From: Lentzea tibetensis
GTDB taxonomy: Bacteria; Actinomycetota; Actinomycetes; Mycobacteriales; Pseudonocardiaceae
Assembly: GCF_007845675.1 (NCBI RefSeq)
Contig: NZ_VOBR01000001.1
Span: forward strand, 372,001 to 436,000
DNA length: 64,000 nucleotides
Direction of reading: 5' to 3'
Shown here: positions 39,691 to 48,230 of the stretch, piece by piece
Layout of the letters: each line of letters opens with the position of its first letter
Position numbering within the stretch: the first letter of the stretch is position 1
Notes under the pieces: generated by a model
The model's database searches: none
Seen by the model: only the letters and a program-made list of their open reading frames with translations
What the model was told of the DNA's origin: nothing
Position numbers and translations under genes: made by a program

Positions 39691-40877
39691 TGTTCCTCCA
39701 GAACGACCACGTGGTCCGCCACGGCGGCGACCACGTCCAGGTCATGACTGATCCACACCAGCGCGCTGTCCATTTCGGACAGCGTGCGCAACACCAGCTC
39801 CGTCGCCTCGTCATCGAGCGCGGTCGTGATCTCGTCGCACACGAGCACGTCCGGTCCGGCGAGCAGGGCCCGCGCGAGCGCCGCCCGTTGCAGCTCACCG
39901 CCCGACACCTCGCGCGGCCTTCTGCTCGCGGTGTCCGCGGCGACGCCGAGGCGTTCGAGCGTGTTCACCGCTTGTCGTCGAGCTTGCGACTCGGGTGCGC
40001 CGCACAGCCTGACCGCGGTGCGCGCGACCTGGTCCAGCACGATGCGGCGCGGGTCGAACGACGCGTGCACCTCCTGCCACACGTACTGGACCCTCTTGCG
40101 CTGCAAGGGGGAGCGCTGGCGCGTGAGGACGTCGTCGCCGAGCCGGATGGTGCCGCGGTAGCGCTCGTGCAGGCCCGCGATGCACCGGGCGAGCGTGGTC
40201 TTGCCGCTGCCGGACGGTCCGATGACGCCGACCCTGCCGCGTTCCGGCAGCACGAAGTCGACCTCGGGCGAGTACGCGGTGCCCACTCCGTCGACGACCA
40301 GCAGCTCGGGTCCCGGCTTCGGCCTGGTCGTGCGCGGGACGTGGCGCGGTTCGAGGATGCTCGGCGGCCCCTCTCGCTCGACCGTCCCGTCGCGCAGCAC
40401 GATGACGTGATCCGCCAGCGCGTGCACGAGCTCGAGGTCGTGGCTGAGCAACAGGATCGCGAGCCCGTCCTGCACCAGCTCACCGAGCTCGTCGGCGAGC
40501 CGCTTGCGGTTGGCCGGGTCGAGACCGGTGCTGGGTTCGTCGAGCACCAGTACTTCTGGCCGCGTGGTGAGGACCTGGGCCAACGCGATGCGTTGCCGTT
40601 GCCCGCCGGAGAACTGGTGCGGGAACCTCCGGAGCTGCTCGCGATCCAGCGGCAGCTGCACCCTGGCGAGCGCCTCGGCCGCATCACCACCGTGGAGCCG
40701 TTCGAGCTCCCGGAGCGTCACCCCGACGCGGCGCGCGGGGTTGAGCACCGAACCCGGATGTTGTGGCAGGTAACCGATCCTGGCGTCGGTGGCGTCCACG
40801 AGTCTCAGCGCGGCGGTCGTCTTACCGCTGCCGGACGGCCCCACCAACGCGGTCACCGTCCCCGGTGCGGGGATCAC
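39687..40877 (-). CDS. Opp/Dpp-type ABC transporter, two ATPases in one chain
   Basis: The protein of about 396 residues carries two nucleotide-binding domains. Domain 1: GPSGSGKTTAALRL, FSGGQRQRIALAQVL, VLVLDEPSTGLDP. Domain 2: GPSGSGKTTLARCI, VSGGELQRAALARAL, VLVCDEITTALDD. The GTG at 40877 overlaps the permease stop (GTGA) and gives a very short start (VIPAPGTVTALVG), so the first domain lacks the usual leading strand. It energises the importer encoded upstream. Confidence 0.92.
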   Translation of the reverse strand: MIPAPGTVTALVGPSGSGKTTAALRLVDATDARIGYLPQHPGSVLNPARRVGVTLRELERLHGGDAAEALARVQLPLDREQLRRFPHQFSGGQRQRIALAQVLTTRPEVLVLDEPSTGLDPANRKRLADELGELVQDGLAILLLSHDLELVHALADHVIVLRDGTVEREGPPSILEPRHVPRTTRPKPGPELLVVDGVGTAYSPEVDFVLPERGRVGVIGPSGSGKTTLARCIAGLHERYRGTIRLGDDVLTRQRSPLQRKRVQYVWQEVHASFDPRRIVLDQVARTAVRLCGAPESQARRQAVNTLERLGVAADTASRRPREVSGGELQRAALARALLAGPDVLVCDEITTALDDEATELVLRTLSEMDSALVWISHDLDVVAAVADHVVVLEEQ

Positions 40878-41791
40878 CGGGTCCGCCGATCGGCGAGCAG
40901 GCTGAGCCCGAGCGTGAACGCGACGATCATCCCAGCCGGCGCGAGCACCGCCCACGACTGCAACAACAGACCCTGGCGGTTGTGCGAGATGGCGACCGCC
41001 CAGTCCGCCGCCGCCGGGCTGAGCCCGAGCCCGAGGAAGTTGGCCGACGCCACCAGGAACACCGCCAGCGCCACCCGCGTGCCCACGTCCGCCTTGAGCG
41101 GTCCGAGCACGCTCCGGCCGATGAATCCGACTCGCGCCAGCGACTCCCCCTGCAGCCACATGGCTTCGACCACCGGACTGCTGGCGGCGTCGAGCGCCGC
41201 GGCGCGCACCAGCCGCGCGACGGTCGGCACGTTCAGCACCGCCACCGCCAGCACGACCGCTTCGGGACGCCACACGACGACCACGCTGATCACCAGGAGG
41301 GAGGGCATCGGGAGCAGCACGTCCAGCGGTCGCATCAGCACCTCGTCGAGGACGCGGTTGGACGCCGCCGCGAGCCCGATCGCGCCGCCCACCAGGTATG
41401 CCAGCGCGACCGCGCCCACCGCCACGCCGAGCGTGCCGCCGCCTCGCAGGAGTTGGGTGAGCACGTCGCGGCCGAGGCCGTCGGTACCGAGCAGGCCGTC
41501 GGCCGCGTAGGGCGGGCCCGGTGGTGGGTGCAGGTTTGTTGCTACGGCTGGACCGAAAACGGCGACGCACACCGGGACTGTCAGCAGCAGCCATGCGAGC
41601 ACGGCGCCAAGGCGCACTGCCGGTTGAGCTGCACTCCGGAGCCCATACTTGTCAGGGGTCGCCGCTAGGCTCGGATTCGGGGGGTCGTGATCTCCCGCTC
41701 GGGCAGGAGCACCCCCCGAATCGAGCCTACTCGGCACCACCGACAGTTCCGTCGCCTCCGTCGCCTCAGACGGCTTAGGCTCGCGGATCAT
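40874..41791 (-). CDS. ABC transporter permease, DppC-like
   Basis: The 305-residue protein has an unusual hydrophilic N-terminal extension of about 60 residues (MIREPKPSEATEATELSVV...). Six helices follow, including AVLAWLLLTVPVCVAVFGPAV. The DGLLGTDGLGRDVLTQLLRGG signature is DppC-type and the EAA loop is ALDAASSPVVEAMWLQG. The ATG overlaps the first permease stop (ATGA). A long inverted repeat lies inside the extension (separate entry). Confidence 0.88.
   Translation of the reverse strand: MIREPKPSEATEATELSVVPSRLDSGGAPARAGDHDPPNPSLAATPDKYGLRSAAQPAVRLGAVLAWLLLTVPVCVAVFGPAVATNLHPPPGPPYAADGLLGTDGLGRDVLTQLLRGGGTLGVAVGAVALAYLVGGAIGLAAASNRVLDEVLMRPLDVLLPMPSLLVISVVVVWRPEAVVLAVAVLNVPTVARLVRAAALDAASSPVVEAMWLQGESLARVGFIGRSVLGPLKADVGTRVALAVFLVASANFLGLGLSPAAADWAVAISHNRQGLLLQSWAVLAPAGMIVAFTLGLSLLADRRTR
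41668..41727. repeat. Large imperfect inverted repeat inside the DppC-like N-terminal extension
   Basis: The left arm (41668-41685, GGCTCGGATTCGGGGGGT) and right arm (41711-41727, ACCCCCCGAATCGAGCC) pair over 17 bases with one bulged G around a 25-base loop. It lies within the coding extension of the second permease. It could be an inserted REP-like element or an intra-operon attenuator that lowers expression of the distal genes. Confidence 0.6.
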
Positions 41792-42708
41792 CGGGCCACC
41801 TGCCTGCGGGGCACGAGCCGGTCGCAGACGAGATCGGCGACCAGGTTGATCAGCAGCGCCGCCACCGCCAAGAACAGGGTGATGCCCTGCACGACGGGCA
41901 CGTCACGCGACCGCACCGCCGCCACGAGCTCGGTGGCCAGGCCGGGTATCGCGAACAGCGCCTCGACCACCAGCACCCCACCGAGCAGCGCGTCGCCGGT
42001 GCGGGCCAGCTCCTGCACCGCGGGGACGGCGGCGTTCGGCAGGATGTGCCGCAGCAGCAACGGAACCGGCCGCACCCCGAAGCGGCGGGCTTGGACCACG
42101 TAGTCGGCGGACGCGGTGGCCACCATCCCGGCGCGGACCTGGCGCGACAGCAGGCACACCGACCGGCCGAGCAGCACGAGCACCGGCAGCACCAGCACCG
42201 CGGGCGACGCGGACATCCAGGTCGCGGGCAGCCAGTCCAGCCACAGCGAGAACACGGCGATCAGGACCACCGCGAGCACGAAGTCCGGGATCGCGCTCAG
42301 CCCGACGGTCACCACGGTGATCAGCCGGTCCCAGCGACCGCCTGCCCGCGCGCCCGCCACGCCGCCCAGCGTCACCGCGAGCGGGATGACCACCAGGAGC
42401 GTGGACAGCGTCAGCAACGCGGTCATGCCGACGCTGGTCCCGATGACGGACGTGACGGGTCGTCCGCTCACCAGTGACGTCCCCAGGTCGCCGCGCACAA
42501 CCCCGCCCAGCCACGCCGCGAAGCGCTCGACGGGTGGTGCGTCGAGGCCCAACCGCGCACGAAGGGCGGACACCTCGGCCGCGGACGCGTGCTCGGCGAA
42601 CCGGACGTCGGCCGCGTCGCCGGGGAGCAGGCCGGTCAGCGCGAACACCAGCACCGCGAGCACGGCCAGTTGCACGAAACCCAGCGCCAGGCGCCGAACC
42701 ACGTACAT
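41788..42708 (-). CDS. ABC transporter permease, DppB-like
   Basis: The protein of about 306 residues begins MYVVRRLALGFVQLAVLAVLVF. It has the periplasmic loop RLGLDAPPVERFAAWLGGVVRGDLGTSLVSGRPV and the EAA-type loop ADYVVQARRFGVRPVPLLLRHILPN, standard for DppB/NikB. Start ATG 42708 shares one base with the binding-protein stop (TGATG). With the DppC partner it forms the channel for a metal-chelate or peptide. Confidence 0.9.
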   Translation of the reverse strand: MYVVRRLALGFVQLAVLAVLVFALTGLLPGDAADVRFAEHASAAEVSALRARLGLDAPPVERFAAWLGGVVRGDLGTSLVSGRPVTSVIGTSVGMTALLTLSTLLVVIPLAVTLGGVAGARAGGRWDRLITVVTVGLSAIPDFVLAVVLIAVFSLWLDWLPATWMSASPAVLVLPVLVLLGRSVCLLSRQVRAGMVATASADYVVQARRFGVRPVPLLLRHILPNAAVPAVQELARTGDALLGGVLVVEALFAIPGLATELVAAVRSRDVPVVQGITLFLAVAALLINLVADLVCDRLVPRRQVAR

Positions 42709-44192
42709 CAGGCGAACGACACGCGGTCGAAGCGGGCCCAGTTCAGGGTGTTCGGCGGCGCGGGCACGACACCGCGCACCGACGGCGCCACCGCGTTGAT
42801 CCAGTTCGGGTGGCCCCACGCGATCAGGCCGCCCTCGTCGTGCAGGATGCGTTGCAGTGCGCCGTACTGAGCCGTCCGCGTCGACGGGTCGACCACGGCC
42901 GAGGCCGCGGCGAACGCGGCGTCGAAGTCGGGGCGCTTCCACGCCGTCGCGTTGAAGGCGGACGACGACAGCAGGCGTTGCGTCAGGTACTCGGGGATGG
43001 GCATGGCGCCCGAGCGGTGACTGCCGAGCGCACCGGTCGTCAGCTGGTCCTTGAAGTACGTCTCGGCGGGCCCGTTCACCACGTCGACCCGCAGTCCGGC
43101 CTCGCCCGCCTGCTCGGCGAAGAGGGTCGCGGCCTCGACGAAACCCGGTGAGGCGGACGAGGTGTAGAGCTCCAGCGGCGTGTTGAGCGCGCCCGCCTTG
43201 CGCAGCAGGGAGCGCGCCTCGTCGACGTCGCGCGGGCGTTGCGGCAGGTCCGGGTAGTAGCGGTAGCCCTTCCCGAACAGGTCGTTGCCGACCACGCCGC
43301 GCCCGGCGAGCACCACGTCGACCATGCGCTGCCGGTCGGCGAGCAGCTTGAGCGCGCGGATCACGTCCGGCGCGACCTGGTCGGTCTTCACCGCGATGGC
43401 GTGAGTCGTGCAGCCGGGTGTCTCGATGATCTGCACGGACCCGGCCGCACGCGCGAACGTCGGGGTCATGTCGTGGGCGTAGTCGGCCTGGCCGCCGCGC
43501 ACCGCGTTGCCGCGCGCGTCGGTGTCGGCCGACAGCACGTGCAGCTCGTCGACCAGGGGCGCGCCCTCCCAGTGCTCGGCGAACCGGCGCGCGACGAGCT
43601 CGCGGCCGGGCGTGAACGACCCGAAGCGGAACGGGCCGGTGCCGACCGGGGAGCCGGGGTCGAAACCCGCGCGGACGACGGCGGTGCCTGCCACGGCGAG
43701 CAGCGCGGGCAGTTCCGCTGCGGGTCGCGAGGTCACCAGTTCGACCGTGCGGGGATCGACGGCCCGGCACCGGCCGAGGTCGAGGACGGACAGCGACGCG
43801 CGGCCGATGCGGCCGGGCACCGCCGGATCCAGCACGCGCGCCAGGCTGAACAGCACGTCGTCCGCGGTGAGCGTCGCGCCGTCGTGGAACAGCGCCTCAC
43901 GCAGCCGAATTCGCCACACCGTCGCGTCCGAAGTGGACTCGAAGTCCGACGCGAGCCGCGGCACGGGCGCGAGGTCGTCACCCAGCTCGAAGAGCTTGTC
44001 GAACATCGCCTTGTGCCTGGCCTGGTCGACGTACAGGTTCTGCGCGTGCGGGTCGAGCGTCTCCTTCGCGCCGCCGCCTGCGAAGACCGCGCGGAACACG
44101 CCGCCCTGCCCCTTGTCCGGCGAAGCGCACCCCGACAACAGGGCGGCACCCGACAACGCGAGGAAGCCGCGGCGGGTCAGGGCGTGGTTCAT
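42708..44192 (-). CDS. ABC substrate-binding lipoprotein, SBP_bac_5 family
   Basis: The 494-residue protein has a twin-arginine start and lipobox (LTRRGFLALSGAALLSGCAS, lipid Cys near residue 22). The family features ETLDPHAQNLYVDQARHKAMFDKLFE and LREALFHDGATLTADDVLFSLARVLDP are present. NikA, CntA and oligopeptide receptors share this fold. GGGAGGA precedes the ATG by six bases. It is the first gene of the operon, directly behind a promoter with a Zur-like box, so a zinc-chelate ligand is the favoured guess. Confidence 0.9.
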   Translation of the reverse strand: MNHALTRRGFLALSGAALLSGCASPDKGQGGVFRAVFAGGGAKETLDPHAQNLYVDQARHKAMFDKLFELGDDLAPVPRLASDFESTSDATVWRIRLREALFHDGATLTADDVLFSLARVLDPAVPGRIGRASLSVLDLGRCRAVDPRTVELVTSRPAAELPALLAVAGTAVVRAGFDPGSPVGTGPFRFGSFTPGRELVARRFAEHWEGAPLVDELHVLSADTDARGNAVRGGQADYAHDMTPTFARAAGSVQIIETPGCTTHAIAVKTDQVAPDVIRALKLLADRQRMVDVVLAGRGVVGNDLFGKGYRYYPDLPQRPRDVDEARSLLRKAGALNTPLELYTSSASPGFVEAATLFAEQAGEAGLRVDVVNGPAETYFKDQLTTGALGSHRSGAMPIPEYLTQRLLSSSAFNATAWKRPDFDAAFAAASAVVDPSTRTAQYGALQRILHDEGGLIAWGHPNWINAVAPSVRGVVPAPPNTLNWARFDRVSFA

Positions 44193-44221
44193 CAGAGGTC
44201 CTCCCAGTAGGTGTACCGAGG

Positions 44222-44250
44222 ACCCTAACGAAAACGATTGTCAGTTTCAA
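44222..44250 (-). promoter_or_regulatory. Predicted promoter of the metallophore operon
   Basis: On the minus strand TTGAAA (44250-44245) and TAGGGT (44227-44222) are separated by exactly 17 bases, about 30 bases before the ATG at 44192. The spacer is filled by the Zur-like box. Confidence 0.6.
44229..44243. promoter_or_regulatory. Zur-like box
   Basis: CGAAAACGATTGTCA matches 13 of 15 positions of the actinobacterial Zur box TGAAAACGATTTTCA. It lies wholly inside the 17-bp spacer of the predicted promoter, the classic place for a repressor. Zinc-loaded Zur would shut the operon off. An iron box of the IdeR/DmdR type is not seen here. Confidence 0.65.
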
Positions 44251-44294
44251 GAAGTCTGGGTTTTGCCTAGAACCGACCCAGTAGGCTGCCCGGC

Positions 44295-45029
44295 GTGACT
44301 GGTGTGGCGGTGGTGACGGGTGCGGGCTCGGGCGTCGGACGCGCGGTGGCGGAGACGCTGCTCTACGCGGGATACCGGGTCGCGCTGGCTGGACGACGGC
44401 GCGAGACGCTCGAGGAGACGGCGAAGGGCGACGGCGTCCTCGTGGTCCCGACGGACGTCACCGACGAGGCGTCGGTGAAGGCGCTCTTCGACGCCACGCT
44501 GGCCGAGTGGGGCCGGATCGACGTGCTGTTCAACAACGCGGGAACGAACGTCCCCGCGACGCCGGTCGAGGACTTCACCGTCGAGCAGTGGACGAAGGTC
44601 GTCGACACCAACCTGACCGGCGTGTTCCTGTGTGCCCGCGAGGCGTTCCGGGTCATGCGCGACCAGGACCCGCAGGGCGGCCGCATCATCAACAACGGCT
44701 CGATCTCCGCGACCACGCCGCGCCCGAACGCGATCGCCTACAACGCGACCAAGCACGCCGTCACCGGCATCACGAAGTCCCTGTCGCTCGAGGGCCGCCG
44801 GTACGGCATCGCGTGCGGCCAGATCGACATCGGCAACGCCGCGACGCCCATGACCGAGCGGATGAGCCAGGGCGTCATGCAGGCCAACGGCACCAAGGCG
44901 CCCGAGCCGACCATGGACGTGCAAAACGTCGCCGACGCCGTGCGCTACATGGCCGGGCTTCCGCTCAACGCCAACGTGCAGTTCATGACCGTCATGGCCA
45001 CGACCATGCCGTTCATCGGACGCGGGTGA
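44295..45029 (+). CDS. Short-chain dehydrogenase
   Basis: The 244-residue protein has TGAGSGVG (residues 8-15), NNAG, and [22 protein letters not shown] carrying the catalytic Ser, Tyr and Lys. The segment [19 protein letters not shown] follows the active site. GTG start. It is divergent from the metallophore operon across about 100 bases, and the Zur-like box could influence both. The substrate is unknown. Confidence 0.88.
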   Translation: MTGVAVVTGAGSGVGRAVAETLLYAGYRVALAGRRRETLEETAKGDGVLVVPTDVTDEASVKALFDATLAEWGRIDVLFNNAGTNVPATPVEDFTVEQWTKVVDTNLTGVFLCAREAFRVMRDQDPQGGRIINNGSISATTPRPNAIAYNATKHAVTGITKSLSLEGRRYGIACGQIDIGNAATPMTERMSQGVMQANGTKAPEPTMDVQNVADAVRYMAGLPLNANVQFMTVMATTMPFIGRG

Positions 45030-45835
45030 GCGCGACCTCCAGCTGGTCGGCCAGCTTGTTCATGATCTTCGCGTAGCCGGCGCAGCTCATGGGCGCGACG
45101 GCGTCCCACTCGGCGAACCGGTCCCCCGCCGCGGGCAGTGCCGCGAACACGGGGTGCTGCTTCATCTCGGCGGGCTTGTTGGACGCGCGCCGGGTGTCCC
45201 ACATGATGATGTCCGGACTGTAGAGGCCGGCGTTCTCCCAGGACAGCCGCTCGAAGTAACCCTCGGTGTCCGGGTTCGCGCGCGTGGTGATCGGCAGGCC
45301 GAGGCTGACGTAGCAGTCGAGGTCGGGCGCGCGCATGGGCACCGCGACGAAGTAGCCCTGCGTGGTCCCGCCGGACCGCGAGCACCGAGCGTCCCTGCGA
45401 CTTGAGCTTCGCACCGATGTCCCGAATGCGGCCGGACGCCTTGGCGAACGCCTCCTCGTCTGCCTTCACGCGCGCCGAGTCGACGTCACCACCAAGTGCG
45501 CGGGCCACGTCGCGATAGCGGGAGATGGTCTCCGGCAGCGCCTTGCCGGACTGCAGGACGCCGACCGTCGGCACGATGTGCCGCACGGCCTTCTCCTGCT
45601 CGTCGGTGAGGTGCCACAGGACAGCGAACTCGGCGTACTTGCCGCTCACCAGCAGGTCCGGCGCGAGACCGGCCACCTTCTCCCTGTCCAGCTCGCCGTA
45701 GCCGCCGCCGGTGACGTCGGTGACCGAGCCCGGATCGATGCTGCCCGCCTCGGCCTCGGCGGTGCCGTCTTCGCGCTTCAACGGGCCGAAAGTGCCGACG
45801 ACGCGAACATCTTCTTCTGCAGAATTCCCCCGGCG
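45013..45835 (-). pseudogene. Truncated, frameshifted siderophore-binding (FecB/TroA-like) protein
   Basis: The middle of the domain reads VVGTFGPLKREDGTAEAEAG, DLLVSGKYAEFAVLWHLTDEQ and IVPTVGVLQSGKALPETISR. After GRSVLAV (near 45380) the frame changes, and the sequence continues as TTQGYFVAVPMRAPDLDCYV, ANPDTEGYFERLSWENAGLY and APMSCAGYAKIMNKLADQLE to a stop at 45013. No signal peptide or lipobox precedes it. The remnant of an iron or metal-chelate receptor next to a metallophore operon suggests an older uptake system that has been replaced. Confidence 0.8.
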
Positions 45836-45903
45836 ACGTTGTCGATTCGCGGGTTCCCGCTTCGACGTCTCAGTAGAAGGAAGAACAAGCTGGAGGGGAC
45901 GTC

Positions 45904-46254
45904 ATGAACGCAACGCTCGCGGACCGCCTGGTCACCGAAGACCGCGCAGAGGACGTCGGCCTGCTGGACCCCGACGACCGGCTCACCTGCCACGTCCACG
46001 GCCGGTGGATCCACCAGTGCGTCTCCTCCCCCTTGCACATCAACCAGATCACCCGCCACCGCTGGTGCCGCGACTGCTCCACCGAACTGGGCGTCGTTGT
46101 CGACGAGTTGTCTCGCGACGTCGCCATGATGTGCCGCCGGTGCGGCGGAGGTGGCAGCGCTGCCACCTCCCGGCTGATCGCAGCCTGCCGCAAGAGCCTG
46201 CGAGCCGTCGCAGTCGAAGCCGGCCGCGTCAGCCCGCTCACCGCCTGCGCGTGA
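45904..46254 (+). CDS. Small Cys/His-rich (zinc-ribbon-like) protein, unknown
   Basis: The 116-residue protein has GGAGGGG before its ATG. It carries CHVHGRWIHQC, HRWCRDCSTE and MMCRRCGGG; four Cys in two CxxC pairs plus nearby His could hold one or two zinc ions. No known family is recognised. It lies between two pseudogenes but itself looks intact. Confidence 0.6.
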   Translation: MNATLADRLVTEDRAEDVGLLDPDDRLTCHVHGRWIHQCVSSPLHINQITRHRWCRDCSTELGVVVDELSRDVAMMCRRCGGGGSAATSRLIAACRKSLRAVAVEAGRVSPLTACA

Positions 46255-46301
46255 CCTTTGACCTTCGTCACGGCAGCCTCGGTTGATCACTCCTGCCCGC
46301 G

Positions 46302-47080
46302 GTGCTGCGGCCATTGCACCCGCATGACCTCGTCGGCAACTCGACGCCGCTGATCGACAAGCACAAGCTGTCGCTGAAACCGGTCGACCGCCAGGACCAG
46401 ATGATCGACTACCTGAAGCGCACACCCGGCGTCCGCGACGTCGTCGTCTCCGGCGGCGACGTCGCCAACGTGCCGTGGCCGCAACTCGAGTCGTTCCTCA
46501 TGCGCCTGCTGGACATCGACACCGTCCGCGACATCCGCCTCGCCACCAAGGCACTCGCCGGCCTCCCCCAGCACTGGCTCCAGCCCCGCGTCGTCGAGGG
46601 CCTGGAGCGCGTCGCCCGCACCGCCTCACGCCGCGGCGTCAACCTCGCGATCCACACCCACGTCAACCACGCCCAGTCCGTCACACCCCTCGTCGCCGAG
46701 GCCGCGCGCACCGCACTCGAAGTCGGCGTACGCGGGAAGCGAACATCCTGCCGTACTACTTCTACATGTGCGACATGATCCCCAACGCCGAACACTGGCG
46801 CGTCGCGGTCTGGGAGGCACAGGAACTCCAGCACGCGATCATGGGCTACCTGCCTGGGTACGCGACGCCGCGCATCGTGTGCGACGTGCCCTACGTCGGG
46901 AAGCGCTGGGTGCACCAACTCGCGTCGTACGACCGTGAGCTGGGCATTTCGTACTGGACCAAGAACTACCGGACCGGGATCGAGCTCGAGGACCCCGAGG
47001 CCCTGGACCGCCAGTACCCCTACTACGACCCGATCTCCACGCTCGGCGAGACCGGCCAGAACTGGTGGGCCAACCAGTAA
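46302..47080 (+). pseudogene. Remnant of a lysine 2,3-aminomutase (KamA) gene
   Basis: The reading starts inside the protein at DLVGNSTPLIDKHKLSL, just after where the radical-SAM CxxxCxxC motif should be. It continues through VVVSGGDVANVPWPQLESF and RGVNLAIHTHVNHAQSVTPL. Near 46735 about 30 residues are missing and the frame changes. It then resumes with LPYYFYMCDMIPNAEHWRV, YATPRIVCDVPYVGKRWVHQ and YPYYDPISTLGETGQNWWA to a TAA at 47080. The loss of the iron-sulfur motif and the internal deletion make it non-functional. Confidence 0.85.
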
Positions 47081-47591
47081 GTCGGGCGATTTCGGCCGGT
47101 CGCGGAGCTGCTTCCACGACCGGCCTCCGCATGCCCGTTTCCGCAGGTCAGGCCCATCACGTCGCATTGCGTCCCGTTGCGATTTTCTCTGACGGCCTGT
47201 AGACGACCTGATCAAGCCACAGTGGACAGTCTATTGTGTTCTAGATACGGGCAGGTTTTGGTACTGCGCATGCGAGAGCGCAGTACCACGAGGTGATCCA
47301 CTGCGACGTCAACACTCATGTGCTGAACAATGCTGAAGCCCACGAGCACGCCGTCGCGAATGTCGAACTCGTCAGCGACCTGCGGCGCCACTTGAATGAT
47401 GAGCAGCGCCGCATCGCGGAACAACAGGACGAACTGGCCGCCACGGTCGCCGTAGTCGGAAACAAGTACGCCACATAGGCGCCGGAAGTGGCGGTCCGGA
47501 CGATCAGTCGGCGACCGGAGCCGGGCATGACTTCTTGTCACGCCCGGTACTCCACATACGCCGTGAACTGCGGTGTCACGATGAAGGAGGC
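47081..47591. other. Stretch without a supportable gene; holds one hairpin
   Basis: The 510 bases between the KamA remnant and the small secreted gene contain only low-quality overlapping ORFs on both strands. The best is a 61-codon GTG ORF at 47293-47478 with no ribosome site. The only clear structure is the stem-loop at 47260-47287. Confidence 0.5.
47260..47287. terminator. Perfect 10-bp stem-loop
   Basis: GGTACTGCGC (47260-47269) and GCGCAGTACC (47278-47287) pair around an 8-base loop. A short T-run precedes it on the plus strand, giving an A-run after it on the plus complement. It may terminate transcription in either direction. Confidence 0.45.
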
Positions 47592-48005
47592 TCAGTCGAA
47601 GTAGCCCTGCTCGACGTCGAGCGCCAGCACTCGTTTCGTGGAGGCCGGGCAGATCGCCGTTGACTCCGACGTGGTGCCGCGCCATGGACCGTAGAAGGTT
47701 CCGGTCTTGGTGGCAGAGCCTTCCTTGTACTCGCACCTGATCCAGGCACGATGATTCCAAGTCGGCTCCCAGTAGCAACGACTTGTCGCGGCCCAACGGT
47801 ACGTCGAATCGCGGAAGGCCGAACAGGGCAACGCTCCCGTGGAACTCCTCGACGCAGCACCTACTACGTAGGACGGGGCGGCAGTCGATGCGACCTTGGA
47901 GGCTGACCTCTCCAGCCGCCCAGCAGGCGACTCGGCGCTGGCAGCACCGCCACAAGTGATGATGGTCAGCAAGATTCCAGTGGGCAAAGCAAATCCGTGT
48001 TTCAT
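47592..48005 (-). CDS. Small secreted protein, unknown
   Basis: The precursor of 137 residues starts at ATG 48005 with AAGGA five bases upstream. It has a signal peptide (MKHGFALPTGILLTIITCGG...ASA). The mature part has four Cys (LPCSAF, SRCYWEP, IRCEYKEG, AICPAS), likely two disulfides, plus many Ser, Thr and Trp. It ends DVEQGYFD. No family recognised; divergent from the SARP regulator. Confidence 0.65.
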   Translation of the reverse strand: MKHGFALPTGILLTIITCGGAASAESPAGRLERSASKVASTAAPSYVVGAASRSSTGALPCSAFRDSTYRWAATSRCYWEPTWNHRAWIRCEYKEGSATKTGTFYGPWRGTTSESTAICPASTKRVLALDVEQGYFD

Positions 48006-48187
48006 CACAGTCCTTGTCGAGTCGGATGGATACCGAGTTCACAGGCGGCCGCCGGTGGATCGTCTTGAGGTGAGGCGGCGGCCCGCCCCCTGTAGTTCAT
48101 CGGGCCGCCACCTCGATTCGTATGGTGCGCGGCCGTTCGTGTGAATCTCTTGCGAGGTTTCTGCATCGCGCTGGTCAACCCGCTATC

Positions 48188-48212
48188 CCGCCCTGTCCTC
48201 TTGGCAGGGCGG
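48188..48212. repeat. Stem-loop just before the SARP start
   Basis: CCGCCCTG (48188-48195) and CAGGGCGG (48205-48212) form an 8-bp stem with a 9-base loop ending 18 bases before the ATG at 48231. It could sequester translation initiation or act as a leader element. Confidence 0.35.
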
Positions 48213-48230
48213 TGGCCAGCGGGGGCGGGT

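Noticed and set aside
40878-41594. Upstream extension of the double-ATPase frame to a start at 41594
   Set aside because: That part is antisense-like sequence in another frame of the permease gene; the GTG at 40877 overlapping the permease stop is the natural start.
44222-44250. IdeR/DmdR-type iron box in the metallophore promoter
   Set aside because: The 19-bp TTAGGTTAGG-type iron palindrome is not present; the match to the Zur box is far better.
47293-47478. 61-codon ORF with a coiled-coil-like sequence
   Set aside because: No ribosome site, overlapped by equally long minus-strand frames, and no known family; not listed as a gene.
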